Source of the DNA: DAHVFK01 sp963755395 | Lineage (GTDB): Bacteria; Pseudomonadota; Gammaproteobacteria; Burkholderiales; SG8-39 | Length of the DNA: 64,000 nt | Direction: 5' to 3' | NCBI GenBank assembly: GCA_963755395.1 | Contig: CAVWJJ010000002.1 | Span: forward strand, 992,001 to 1,056,000 | Part shown: positions 42,619 through 52,060 of the stretch, in pieces | How the letters are laid out: each line of letters begins with the position of its first letter | Numbering within the stretch: the stretch's first letter is position 1 | Notes under the pieces: model-generated | The model's input: the letters and a program-made list of their open reading frames with translations, nothing else | Database searches by the model: none | What the model was told of the DNA's origin: nothing | Program-made: the position numbers and the translations under genes

Positions 42619-45600
42619 ATGGCGCAAGCGCCGATCAAGCTGCTGCTGGTCGAGGACAATCCCGCCGACGCCGAGCTCGAGGTGCGCGAGTTGCGGCGCG
42701 GCGGCCTGCGGGTCGAGCATCGCCTGGTCGACACCGAGCAGGGGCTTCGGCGCGGGCTGACCGAATTCGCGCCGGCGCTCATCCTGTCCGATTTCTCGAT
42801 GCCGCGCTTCGACGGCATGTCGGCGCTCGCGGTCGCGAAGGAGGTCGACCCCGACATCCCGTTCATCTTCGTTTCCGGGACGCTCGGCGAGGACTACGCC
42901 ATCCGCGCGCTCAAGAACGGCGCGACCGACTACGTATTGAAGACGAACCTGGTGCGCCTGCCGGCCGCGGTCGAGCGCGCCCTGAAGGAAGCGGCCGAGC
43001 AGGCGGCCAAGCGCAGGGTGGAACGGGAGCTGCAGGAAAGCGAGGCCGGCCTGCGCCGGGCGCAGCTCATGGCGGAGCTTCGCGCACGTCGTCACCGGCC
43101 CGGACGGCGCTTTCGAGAGCTGGTCGGAGACCCTGCCGCCGCTGGCGGGCATGGAGCCGGCGAAGATGCCGAAGGACACCCGCGAGTGGCTGCAGCTGGT
43201 GCATCCGGAAGACGGGATCGCTTCCGCGCGACGAGCATCGAGGCGGGCAGGCGCGGCACGCGCATGGAGCTCGAGTATCGCCTGCTGCGCGGCGACGGAT
43301 CGGTGGTCCATATCCAGCAGGCGCTGGAGCCCCTGTCGACGGAGGACGCGTCCGGCGACGGCGAGTCGAGGTGGTTCAACACGCTGCAGAACGTCACGGC
43401 CCAGAGGCAGGCCGCGGCGGAGCTGGCGCTCAGCGCCTCGCGCTACCGCGCGATCTTCGATCAGGCGGGGGTCGGCATCGTCCACATGTCGCCCGAGGGC
43501 GAGATCGAGATCGCGAATCCGAAGTTCTGCGACATGCTCGGCTACGCCCACGCCGAGGCGGTGCTGCTCAATCTGAGCGACCTCGAGGATACGGAGGGGG
43601 GCGCCGCGCACGGCGCCGAGGCGCGCCGCGCGCTCCTTTCGGGCTCGCACGCGCAGCACGATAGGGAGCTCCGCCTGGTGCGCAAGGATGGCTCGCGCAT
43701 CTGGTGCAACCTGACCAAGTCGGTCGTTCGAGCGCCGGGCGGCGAGCCGCTTTACTTCCTCTGCGTGTTCCACGACGTCACGGAGCGCAAGGCGCATCAG
43801 GAGCGCATCGCGCGCCTGACTCGGGTGCACGCGGTGCTGAGCGGCATCAACTCCCTCATCGTGCGGGTGCGCGACCGCAACGAGCTGTTCGAGGGCGCGT
43901 GCAAGATCGCGGTCGAGGCGGGCAAATTCCTCCTCGCCTGGATCGGAACCGTCGACCAGTCGCGCACCATGCTCCTGCTGGAGGCGTGGGACGGAAACGG
44001 CGAGGGCTACGTCGAGCGCATGCCGATGTCGCTGGGCGAGCCCGACGCCCCGGACCCCGGGCTGAACGCGCTCGCCATCTCCGATGGGCAGGCGAGGGTC
44101 GCGAACGACATCCGGACCGACGCGCGGTTTCGCCTTATCGACAAGGCCCTCGAGCGCGGCTTCCGCTCGTTCGTCACCCTGCCGCTGTCGACCAAGGGCG
44201 AGGCCTCCGGCGTGCTTGCGCTCTACGCCGAGCAGCCCGGGTTCTTCGACGACGAGGAGATGCGCCTGCTGAACGAGCTCGCCGGCGACATCTCGTTCGC
44301 GCTCGCGCACCTGGCGCAGCAGGAAAAGCTCAACTATGTCGCACTCTACGACCCGCTCACCGGGCTTGCGAACCGCACGCTGCTGAGCGAGCGGCTGGCA
44401 CAGACCCTGCACGGCGCCGGCCAGGCGGGCAGCAAGGCCGCACTATCGATTTTCGACCTCGAGCGCTTCCGCACGGTGAACGAGTCGCTCGGCCGCCAGG
44501 CAGGCGACGCGCTGATCAAGCAGGTGGCGGCACGCCTCGCGCGTGCGGCGGGCGCGACGGAGGTCGCGCGCATCGGCGCCGACCAATTCGCGGTCGTCCT
44601 CGCGCCGGTGAACGGCCAGCCTGAAGCGGCGAAGCGCCTGCAGGACTTGCTGCAGCGCTGCTTCGGCGAGCTGTATCAGGCGGGTGGCGCGGAGCTCAAG
44701 GTAACGGCGAAAGCGGGAATCGCGCTGTTTCCGAACGACGGAGTGGACGCGGAGATGCTGCTGAGAAACGCGGAGGCGGCGCTCGGCAGCGCGAAGAAGA
44801 CCGGCGATCCCACGCTGTTCTATACCTCGGCGCTGACGACAGGACGTCCGAGCAGCTCTCGCTGCTGAACAAGCTGCAGCGCGGGCTGGAGAACGGCGAA
44901 TTCGTCCTGCATTACCAGCCGAAGTTCGAGACCGTGTCCCGGAAGATCGTCGGGGTTGAAGCGCTGATCCGCTGGCAGAGCCCGGAGCTGGGGCTCGTGC
45001 CCCCGGGCAGGTTCATCCCGCTGATGGAGGAAACCGGAATCATCCTGGAAGCGGGAGACTGGGCGCTGTCGAAGGCCGTCAGCGACTACGCGCGCTGGCT
45101 CGCGCTGGGCTTGGCGGCGCCGCGCGTCGCGGTAAACGTGTCTCCGATCCAGCTGCGCAAGCGGGATTTTCTCGACACCTTGGGCAGCGCCGTTGCGCAG
45201 GGATCCCGCCCGCCGGGCATAGACCTGGAGCTCACCGAGAGCCTTATCATGGAGGACATCGAGAGCAACATCGGCAAGCTGAGGGACGTGCGCGATCTCG
45301 GGCTGAATATCGCGATCGACGACTTCGGCACCGGGTACTCGTCGCTCGGCTACCTCGCCAAGCTGCCGGTGCAGACGCTCAAGATCGACCGCTCGTTCAT
45401 CATCACGATGCTCAAGGACCGCGCGACGATGACGCTGGTGCAGACGATCATCTCGCTCGCCCACTCGCTCAAGCTGAAGGTCGTCGCCGAGGGCGTCGAC
45501 GAGGAAGAGCAGGCGGCGTGTCTGGCGCAGCTGGGCTGCGACGAGCTGCAGGGCTTCCTGTTCAGCAGGCCCGTGCCCTTCGAGCTGATTACCGAGATGC

Positions 45601-45638
45601 TGACCGGCCTGGGCGGGGTTCCGCCCGTGGCCGGCTGA
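42619..45638 (+). pseudogene. Receiver-PAS-PAS-GAF-GGDEF-EAL protein (three apparent frameshifts)
   Basis: About 1,006 residues when two compensating breaks (near 43075 and 43212, inside the first PAS) and one near 44840 are bridged. Domains: receiver (1-125, LLVEDNPADAE, DFSMPRFDG), PAS about 150-265, second PAS-PAC about 270-390, GAF about 400-550, GGDEF about 565-730 and EAL about 745-1000. The GGDEF motif is degenerate (GADQF), so diguanylate cyclase activity is unlikely. EAL residues all appear intact: EALIRW, AVNVSPIQL, LELTES, IDDFGTGYSSL, LKIDRSFI, VAEGVDEEEQ, so cyclic di-GMP hydrolysis is expected. It is the last gene of the kinase-regulator operon. Confidence 0.75.
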
Positions 45639-45766
45639 TTCGCGGCGGCCGCGCCCGCCGAGACCGAGTTCGCCGATTGCATCTGCCACTATGCTAAGGT
45701 AATTCGGCGATCCGGCTTGCGCTCGGGGATCGCTGCCGTTTGTCAGCCGTTGGCGGGGTGCTTGAA

Positions 45767-47309
45767 ATGCAAGGCGATCTCGATGCCCGGACGTGCGTGG
45801 TGCGCAACCGCCGGCGGGGTGCCACACTCGCGGTCGCCGCGCTCGCTCGCCGCCGCAGCGGCTGAGGCCGGCGAGCGCACAGCCTCACGCGGCGAACCTG
45901 CCGCGGGTCGCTTTGCTGCCGGATCTGAAGATGAGCGCGCGCCGACCGCGTTCGGACTGGCGCACAATTGTTCCCAGGGAGAGCCGGCGGTCACGTTCCA
46001 TCTCAATATCGCAAATGTCGGTGCCGGCGCGGGCGGCGCGATCGATGATGTGCACGCCGTCTGGGTCGAAGATGCCGCCAATCCGGCGTGGTCGAACGGG
46101 GCCGTCCTGCCGCCCCTGCCGCCCGGCGCGACCGTGGCGCGCGAGGTCACTTTGCTCGGCCTCGCGTCGCCGGCGCAGATGGCCGGGCATCACGGCTTCA
46201 CGATTACGGTCAACCGCGGCAGGAAGCATTGCCGAAGGGTCGTACGTGAACAACTCGACCACAGTGGCGGTTCGATTTTCCGGCTTAGGATTCTGCGGCC
46301 TGCAGGTGAGTCGCGTTACCGGGGCGTTGACGCCCGCCGTGCCGCGCGCGGGCCTGTCGCCGTTCGCGATCGCTCCGCGCCCGATTGCGTTTCTGCCGGC
46401 CCCGGTCAATATTACGAACACGGTCAGCAAGGGCGTGCGCACCCAGCACGGGGGCAGCGCAGGGGCATTCGCCTGCTCTCGTCGGCTTGCCCGCCGGCAA
46501 GCTGGTGCTGGTGTGGGACTATCCCTTTCCCAACGCAATCGACGGTTTCCGCGTTTACCGAAGCGGCGGCGCGCTGGTTGCGACGCAGTCTCTCGCCAAC
46601 GTTCGGCTGACGGTTCTCGATGCGCAGCCCGCAGGGAGCTGCTTCAACGTTAGCGCCTTCAAGGGCAAGGACGAAATCGACTCCCAGCCCGACCCAGTAC
46701 TGCGTGCGCCAGGTTGACGTGCCGAAGTCGGCCACGTTCAGCGCCGACGCGGTCGGCGCCATGGTCGCCGATTTCTCAGCGTCTGGGCCGACAAATCGGT
46801 GGTTGACAACGACTACCAGAACAACCATCCCTTCATTCGCGATCTGCTGACCCTGACGGTCGGCCATTCGCACGACGACAGCACGGGGCCCGCCCTGAAG
46901 CACACGCAGCTTTCCAGCTGGACCAACAGCCTGTTCCGCCTGCCAAAGCGCATTTTTGAATGGTTCGCGCGCGGGACACCAGATCGCGCAGGCGACCCTC
47001 AATCTGAACAGCGGCCAGTCGCGCGGTGCGTACACGTCGTGCGTGGCGAAGGTGGCGCCCGCCGATCACGCGTGGAAGCCCGGCCAGCAGCTCAACCTCT
47101 CGTCGCCCGAGATTGCGGGTGGGCCGTACCAGGGCTCGCCGCTCAAGCTGGACATCACTTCGATCGTGCAGGCCTGGGCCGACTCGGCGACTGCCAACAA
47201 TGGCCTCGCGCTCGACGGCGACGTTCCGCTCGTCATCTACAACATGGTGATCCTTGATTCCTCGTGCGTGACGACGTACTCCTCCGCCGTGCTGAACGTT
47301 ACCTACTGA
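45767..47309 (+). pseudogene. Secreted Fn3/DNRLRE-like protein, frame-broken
   Basis: The protein can be followed only by jumping frame at least five times (about 45830-45950, 46220, 46480, 46700, 46780-46970). Pieces in order: an N-terminal stretch that looks like a signal peptide; a CARDB-like segment (AVTFHLNIANVGAG, HAVWVEDAANP); cysteine-containing LGFCGLQVSRVTG; an Fn3-like domain (DGFRVYRSGGALVATQSLA, VSAFKGKDE); and a C-terminal DNRLRE-like segment (ATLNLNSGQ, LDITSIVQAWADSATANNGLAL). It is probably a surface or exported structural protein. No TA or secretion partner is seen. Whether the breaks are real cannot be decided from sequence alone. Confidence 0.45.
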
Positions 47310-47315
47310 CTGAGC

Positions 47316-48990
47316 ATGGCCTACGACATCGCCATCAGGCAGGGCGACGCTCGTTGACGGCACCGGCGCGCCGGGGCGGCGTGCGGACGTCGCGATCGCA
47401 GAAGGCAGGATCGTGGCGCTGGGGCGAGGATCGGCCCGGCGCAAGGCGCACGATCGACGCCGCCGGGGCTGGCCGTCGCGCCGGGGTTCATCGACCCGCA
47501 CACGCACTACGACGCGCAGATCTGCTGGGACGGCGCGACCACGCCGTCGTCCTGGCACGGGGTGACCACCGTGGTGATGGGCAACTGCGGGGTGGGGATC
47601 GCGCCCTGCCGGCCCGCGGCGCGCGAGGTGGCGATGCGCGACCTGGTCAACGTCGAGGCGATTCCGTTCGAGGTGCTGCAGGCGGGCATCACCTGGGACT
47701 GGGAGACCTTCCCCGAGTACATGGACGCGGCGGGCGGGGCGGACCCGCGCTCAACCTCGCTTTCCTCGCGCCGCTCACGCCCCTGCGGCACTACGTGATG
47801 GGCGAGGCCTCGATGGAGCGCGCCGCGACCGAGGAGGAGACTGGGAAGATCGCAAAACTCCTTGGCGAGGCGCTCACGCGGCGCGTTCGGCTTCTCGAGC
47901 ACGCTGCTAACCAGCACATGGGCTACGGCGGGCGGCCGCTCGCCTGCCGCAACGCGAGCCGCGCGGAGCTGAAGGCGTACTGCAACGCGCTGCGCAGCCG
48001 CGGCAAGGGCGCAATCGAGATCGCGATGACGCGCCAGATCGGCGTGCTCGAGGAACCGGAGCTCGAGCTGCTCGATTTCATGCTCGCCGAGAGCGGCCGG
48101 CCGGTGACCTTCATTGCGCTGTTCGATCGCGACGACCTGCCCGAGGCGGTGCGCGAGACGCTGCGCAAGGCCGCGCCGATGATCGCGCGCGGCGCCCGCC
48201 CGCAGACTTCGCCCCTGCCGCTCACGCGCGAATTCAGCATGCGCAGCCCGTTTTCCTTCGGCGCCTTCCCGTCCTTCAAGCGCGTGTTCGAGGACAAGTC
48301 GAAGGCCGCGCAGACGGCGGTGTACCGCGACCCGGCGTTCCGCGCGCAGTTCAGAAAGGACCTCGAGCGCCCGATGACCTCGAGCAACTGGGCGCGCATC
48401 ACGCTGCACGAGGTGAAGAACCCGGCGCTGAAGCAGCTTGAGGGCCGCACCGTGGCCGAGCTGGCGGCAGAGCAGGGCAAGGACCCGGTGGACGCGTTCC
48501 TGGACGTCACGCTGGAAGACGATCTGGACAACGAATTCACCATGCAGTCGTTCAACACGCGCGTCGACCGCATGGCCGAGCTGCTCAACGACCGCTCGAT
48601 CCTGATCGGCCTGGGCGACGGCGGGGCGCACCTCGACATGCTGTGCGACGCCGGCTACCCGACCTACGTGCTCGGCACCTGGGTGCGGGAAAGAAAGGTC
48701 CTTTCGCTCGAGGAGGCGGTGCGGCGCATGACCTCCGACCCGGCGGACTTCTTCGGCATCAAGGACCGCGGCCGCATCGCGCCGGGCCTCGCCGCCGACC
48801 TGGTCCTGTTCGACCCCGCGACCGTCGGCTCGGCCGGGCGCTCCCGAGCGGCGCTACGACCTGCCGGGCGGGGCGAAGCGCATGGTGATGCGCTCGGCCG
48901 GCGTCGAGCTGACGCTGGTCAACGGCGTGCCGACCTGGGAGGCGTGGCGCGCTCACCGGCGCCGGGGCAGGGACGGTGCTGCGCTCCTGA
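47316..48990 (+). pseudogene. Amidohydrolase/N-acyl-D-amino-acid deacylase-like enzyme, frame-broken
   Basis: About 558 residues, with breaks near 47353, 47445, 47745, 48845 and 48945. Homology-bearing pieces: the metal-binding DPHTHYDAQICWDGATTPSSWHG, MGNCGVGIAPCRP, a central intact stretch (ALNLAFLAPLTPLRHYVM to LADLVLFDPATVG) and the end MVMRSAGVELTLVNGVPTWE. The natural stop is TGA at 48988-48990. The family (amidohydrolase superfamily, D-aminoacylase/dihydroorotase-like) hydrolyses N-acyl-D-amino acids or related amides. Start ATG 47316 is 6 bp after the preceding gene stop. Confidence 0.65.
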
Positions 48991-48999
48991 GCGCCGATT

Positions 49000-49893
49000 A
49001 TGAAACTGGTCGAAGTCACCGCCGACGTCGCCCTCGCGGCCACGCTGTCCGACATCGCGCGTGCGCACAAGCTGCAGGACTTCCGCGGCGCCCTGCGCGG
49101 GCAAGAACAAGGAGCAGATGACGCGCCTGTTCGTGCCCGACGAGCAGCTGCAGGACATTCTTGACAAGCTGCAGGTGGCGATCGGCAGCCAGCCCGGCGC
49201 ACGCATCGTCGTGCTGCCGATCGAAGTCGGCGCTGCCTCGCCCGCCGGAAGCCGAGCGCAAGAAAGAAGACGCCGCTCAGACTGCGCCAGGTCCTGTACG
49301 GCAACGTCGAGCGCGAGGTACAGCTCAACGTGAACTTCTTCGTGCTCGTCGTGCTATCGACCGTCGTCGCCGCAATCGGCTTGATCGAGGACAACGTGCG
49401 GTCGTCCGGCGCAAGGTCATCGCGCCGCGGCTCGTTCGAACACGGCGCTGCGCGCGCGGCACCGCCCTGGGCGATACTGCGCTCATACGCAAGTCTCTGA
49501 GCTCGGGCATCCTCGGGATCGGGCTGGCGATCGCGCTTTCGACCCTCATCGGCTTCGTCTGGCCCTTCCAGCTGGTGAGCCGCGAGCCGCCGGCTCGCAG
49601 GACGTCGCGATGGAATCGATCGCAGGCACTCGCTTCCGGTGCGCAGCCGTGCTCTACGACGCGACCTCGAGAGCCTAGAGGGGGATACCCGCGGCAGCTT
49701 GCGCCCTCCCGCGGCGGCCGACGGCTTGCTGCTCGGTCACGCCGGAATACAACAACAGCATGCCGGAGCCGCCCTCCTGCTCGCGGTAAACGTGGTATGC
49801 GTCAACCTTGCGAGCAAGGTCGTGTTCCTTCTGAGAGGGATACGACGTGGACCTGGTGGCAAAGGGAAATGGCGAAGAACGACGATCGACTAG
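49000..49893 (+). pseudogene. DUF389/TIGR00341 family membrane protein, frame-broken
   Basis: The N-terminus MKLVEVTADVALAATLSDIARAHKLQDFRG and later fragments NVNFFVLVVLSTVVAAIGLIEDNV, ALGDTALIRKSLSSG and ALLLAVNVVCVNLASKVVFLLRGIRP match the DUF389 (TIGR00341) membrane family of about 300-450 residues, unknown function. The reading frame changes near 49110, 49230, 49280, 49395, 49465 and in the last 250 bases. Start ATG 49000 lies 9 bp after the amidohydrolase stop. Several of the changes fall in G- or C-runs, so sequence error is plausible. Confidence 0.55.
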
Positions 49894-50022
49894 CTGTATC
49901 GTCGTCCGCCCGCGCGCCGCGCTGCGTATTTCGCGGCAAGCCGGTCGCGCTCGCCGGCGCTTATCGCCCGGCGCGCTTCGGACTCACCATCCTGTCGCAG
50001 AGACGATGTAGCCCTTCGGCAT
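49890..50022 (-). pseudogene. Possible DUF1330 remnant
   Basis: On the reverse strand, ATG at 50022 with a strong AAGGAG ribosome site 8 bp upstream opens MPKGYIVS, the characteristic start of DUF1330 proteins, then loses frame after eight residues. Another frame continues RQDGESEARRAISAGERDRLAAKYAARRAGG to a TAG at 49890-49892. A complete DUF1330 protein is about 95 residues, so this would be a truncated fragment. Weak evidence. Confidence 0.3.
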
Positions 50023-50100
50023 GGCGTCATCTCCTTCTTCGGCGCCCCGGACGCGCTACCGCGCGAACATAACTGAGTGGCAACCGCTCCGGCCCCGGGG

Positions 50101-50128
50101 TTGTTATTGCGCGCCGGCTGGGTATATT
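50101..50128 (+). promoter_or_regulatory. Sigma-70-like promoter, near-leaderless start
   Basis: TTGTTA (-35, 4/6) and TATATT (-10, 5/6) are separated by 16 bp. The ATG of the cation-transporter gene begins 6 bp after the -10 box, so transcription would start at or very near the start codon and give a leaderless message. Confidence 0.35.
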
Positions 50129-50134
50129 GAAATC

Positions 50135-50760
50135 ATGAGCGACTGCTGCGAAGACAAGAGCTGCGCGCTCGAGTCGCTGCGCGCGCGCCAGAGCGGCACG
50201 CTGAAAGCCGTGCGTGGTTCAAGCCGTGTGTTCGTTGCCGCACCCTCGGCGCCGGGACTTCGCCGCGGCGGGCGGCTGCTCGCGACGCGCCGGACAAGGG
50301 CGACGCGTTACCGACGCAAAGCGGCAATCTGGTCGACTCCGCCACGCGCGAAGGGCGCGGAATCCTCGCCAAGGGCTTGCTGATCCTCGGCGCGGCGCTG
50401 TTCGTACTGGCGCAGATCGGCTACGCGTGCTGCATCCCGGCGTGCCGCTGACAGACGCCCTGGCCGGGATTGTTATTGTGCCTGGCTGCGAACGGAAGCT
50501 GCCTTGCGCTGCTTTGGCGGCACCGTGCCGAGGACGTCAACATGGCCTCGGTCTGGGAGTGCTCGAGGAACGATGTTGCGGCGAACCTGGCGGTCCTGCT
50601 CGCCGCGGCCGGCGTGCGGCTGACGGGCGCGGGCTGGCCGGACCTCGTGGTCGGCGCGCTGCTCGCGGCGGTGTTCCTGCGCTCGGCGGTGCGCGTGCTG
50701 CGCGCCTCGCTCGAGGCGCTGCGGGCCGCGCCCGCCGGGGCCGCCCAAAACGCGCCGTGA
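50135..50760 (+). pseudogene. Cation-transporter (CzcD/CDF-like) gene, frame-broken
   Basis: The start MSDCCEDKSCALESLRARQSGTLKAV matches a family of short cation transporters with a CC...C N-terminus. Fragments GLLILGAALFVLAQIGYAC, GSCLALLWRHRAEDVNMASVWECSRNDVAANLAVLLAAAGVRLTG and WPDLVVGALLAAVFLRSAVRVLRASLEALR supply the later helices, including the family's typical NMSSVW-CSRND loop. At least four frame changes between 50210 and 50475 obscure the middle, and part of the second and third helices may be missing. Stop at 50758-50760 overlaps the phosphoesterase GTG. Confidence 0.55.
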
Positions 50761-51611
50761 CCCGGGTCCTCTACTTCAGCGACATCCACATCGAGATCCG
50801 CGAAAAGTCCGGGCGGGCGGGGTGGACCGACCAGTATCCGCTGGACCTCGGACCGGACCTGCGCGCGCACGCCGGCCGCGTGGCGCTGCTCGTGCTCGCG
50901 GGCGACATCGGCAGGATGCGCTCGCAGCGCGACGTCTCGACGCTGCGCTACGCGGAGCAGGCCGCGCAGCTGCTCGGCTGCCCCGCGCTCGTCGTGCCGG
51001 GCAACCACGAGTACTACCGCGGCTCGTTCGACGCCGAGCGCGAGGCGATGCTCGCGGCGCAAGTCGACGGCGTGACGGTGCTGGATCGCGGCGAGGCGCG
51101 CTATCCGGTCGCGGGCGGCGCGCTGCGGGTGCTCGGCGCGACCCTCTGGACCGACTACGCGGCGAACGGCGATCCGGCGCAGGCGATGCGGCTCGCCGAG
51201 GAGAAGATCGTCGACCATCACCTGATCACGCGCCGCGGCGGGGCGCCGTTCCTGCCGTCGGACGCGCTCGAGGAGCATCGCCTTTCGCGCGCCTGGCTCG
51301 GCGCGCGGCTGGCCGAGCCGCACGAGGGCCCGACCCTGGTCGTCACGCACCACGTGCCGCATTCCGCGGCCCGGCACCCCGGTTTCGGCGTGACGCCGCT
51401 CTCCCCCGCGTTCCACAGCGACTGCGACGAGCTGATCGACGCGGCGGCGCGCGCAGGGGTGCAGGCGTGGATCTTCGGCCATCACCACTGGAGCCACGAG
51501 CTCGAGCTGCGCGGGCTGCGCCTGGTCTCGGCGCAGACGGGATATCCGGGCGAGCGGACCGGCTGGCACGGCCCGGGACTGCTCTCGATCAGCCCGCGCC
51601 CTCGCGCATGA
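50757..51611 (+). CDS. Calcineurin-like metallophosphoesterase
   Basis: A 284-residue intact metallophosphoesterase. Metal ligands in order: SDIHIE (residue about 8), GDIG (near 50), GNHEYYRGSF (about 82), THHVPHS (about 201) and GHHHWSHE (about 240). Such enzymes hydrolyse phosphodiesters or monoesters; substrate unknown. The GTG start at 50757 overlaps the preceding transporter stop by 4 bp. The 3' end overlaps the convergent globin gene by 23 bp. This is the first unbroken gene after the disturbed block. Confidence 0.82.
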   Translation: MTRVLYFSDIHIEIREKSGRAGWTDQYPLDLGPDLRAHAGRVALLVLAGDIGRMRSQRDVSTLRYAEQAAQLLGCPALVVPGNHEYYRGSFDAEREAMLAAQVDGVTVLDRGEARYPVAGGALRVLGATLWTDYAANGDPAQAMRLAEEKIVDHHLITRRGGAPFLPSDALEEHRLSRAWLGARLAEPHEGPTLVVTHHVPHSAARHPGFGVTPLSPAFHSDCDELIDAAARAGVQAWIFGHHHWSHELELRGLRLVSAQTGYPGERTGWHGPGLLSISPRPRA

Positions 51612-51987
51612 GGGGAATGATGACCTCCTCGAACGCCTGGTTCCACGCCTTCGCGGCGGAGGGCGACCAGGCGGGCCCCAGGCGCAGGCTCAGCATCTCG
51701 ACGAACACCGCCTTGAAATTGGCCAGGTCCTTCGGCGCGAGCGCGTAGGGCTTGTGCGCGGTGCCGAGCTTGTGCACGTGCGGCGAAATCATGCGCCGAT
51801 CCTCCGACATGCGCGCCACCAGCGCCATGGTCTGGACCATCTTTTCCAGGTGCTTGCGATCTAGCTGCTGCGGAAACAGCGCCCGGTAGCCCGGGAAGCG
51901 CTCGAAAAAGCGCGCGTAGAAGGACTCGACGAAGGCCATCGGATCGTCGATGGCGCCCCAGGTTTCGGCAATCAGCTCGGTGTTCAT
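51589..51987 (-). CDS. Single-domain globin
   Basis: A 132-residue globin of the flavohaemoglobin-like single-domain class. The CD1 phenylalanine lies in FPGYRALFPQQ, the proximal histidine is in LGTAHKPYAL, and the helix pattern (E helix RKHLEKMVQTMALVARM, H helix NQAFEEVIIPLMRE) fits. No reductase domain is attached, so it acts alone in binding O2 or NO. It faces the MFS gene (divergent, 73 bp apart) and overlaps the phosphoesterase end. Confidence 0.8.
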   Translation of the reverse strand: MNTELIAETWGAIDDPMAFVESFYARFFERFPGYRALFPQQLDRKHLEKMVQTMALVARMSEDRRMISPHVHKLGTAHKPYALAPKDLANFKAVFVEMLSLRLGPAWSPSAAKAWNQAFEEVIIPLMREGAG

Positions 51988-52060
51988 TCTGGCCCCCTGG
52001 GGAAATTCTATCGTTCGAACCCGGCGGCGGATATTGACGCAGCGCAAGCTATGATGCGGT

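Noticed and set aside
42619..44868. Functional diguanylate cyclase
   Set aside because: The active site motif is GADQF, not GG(D/E)EF.
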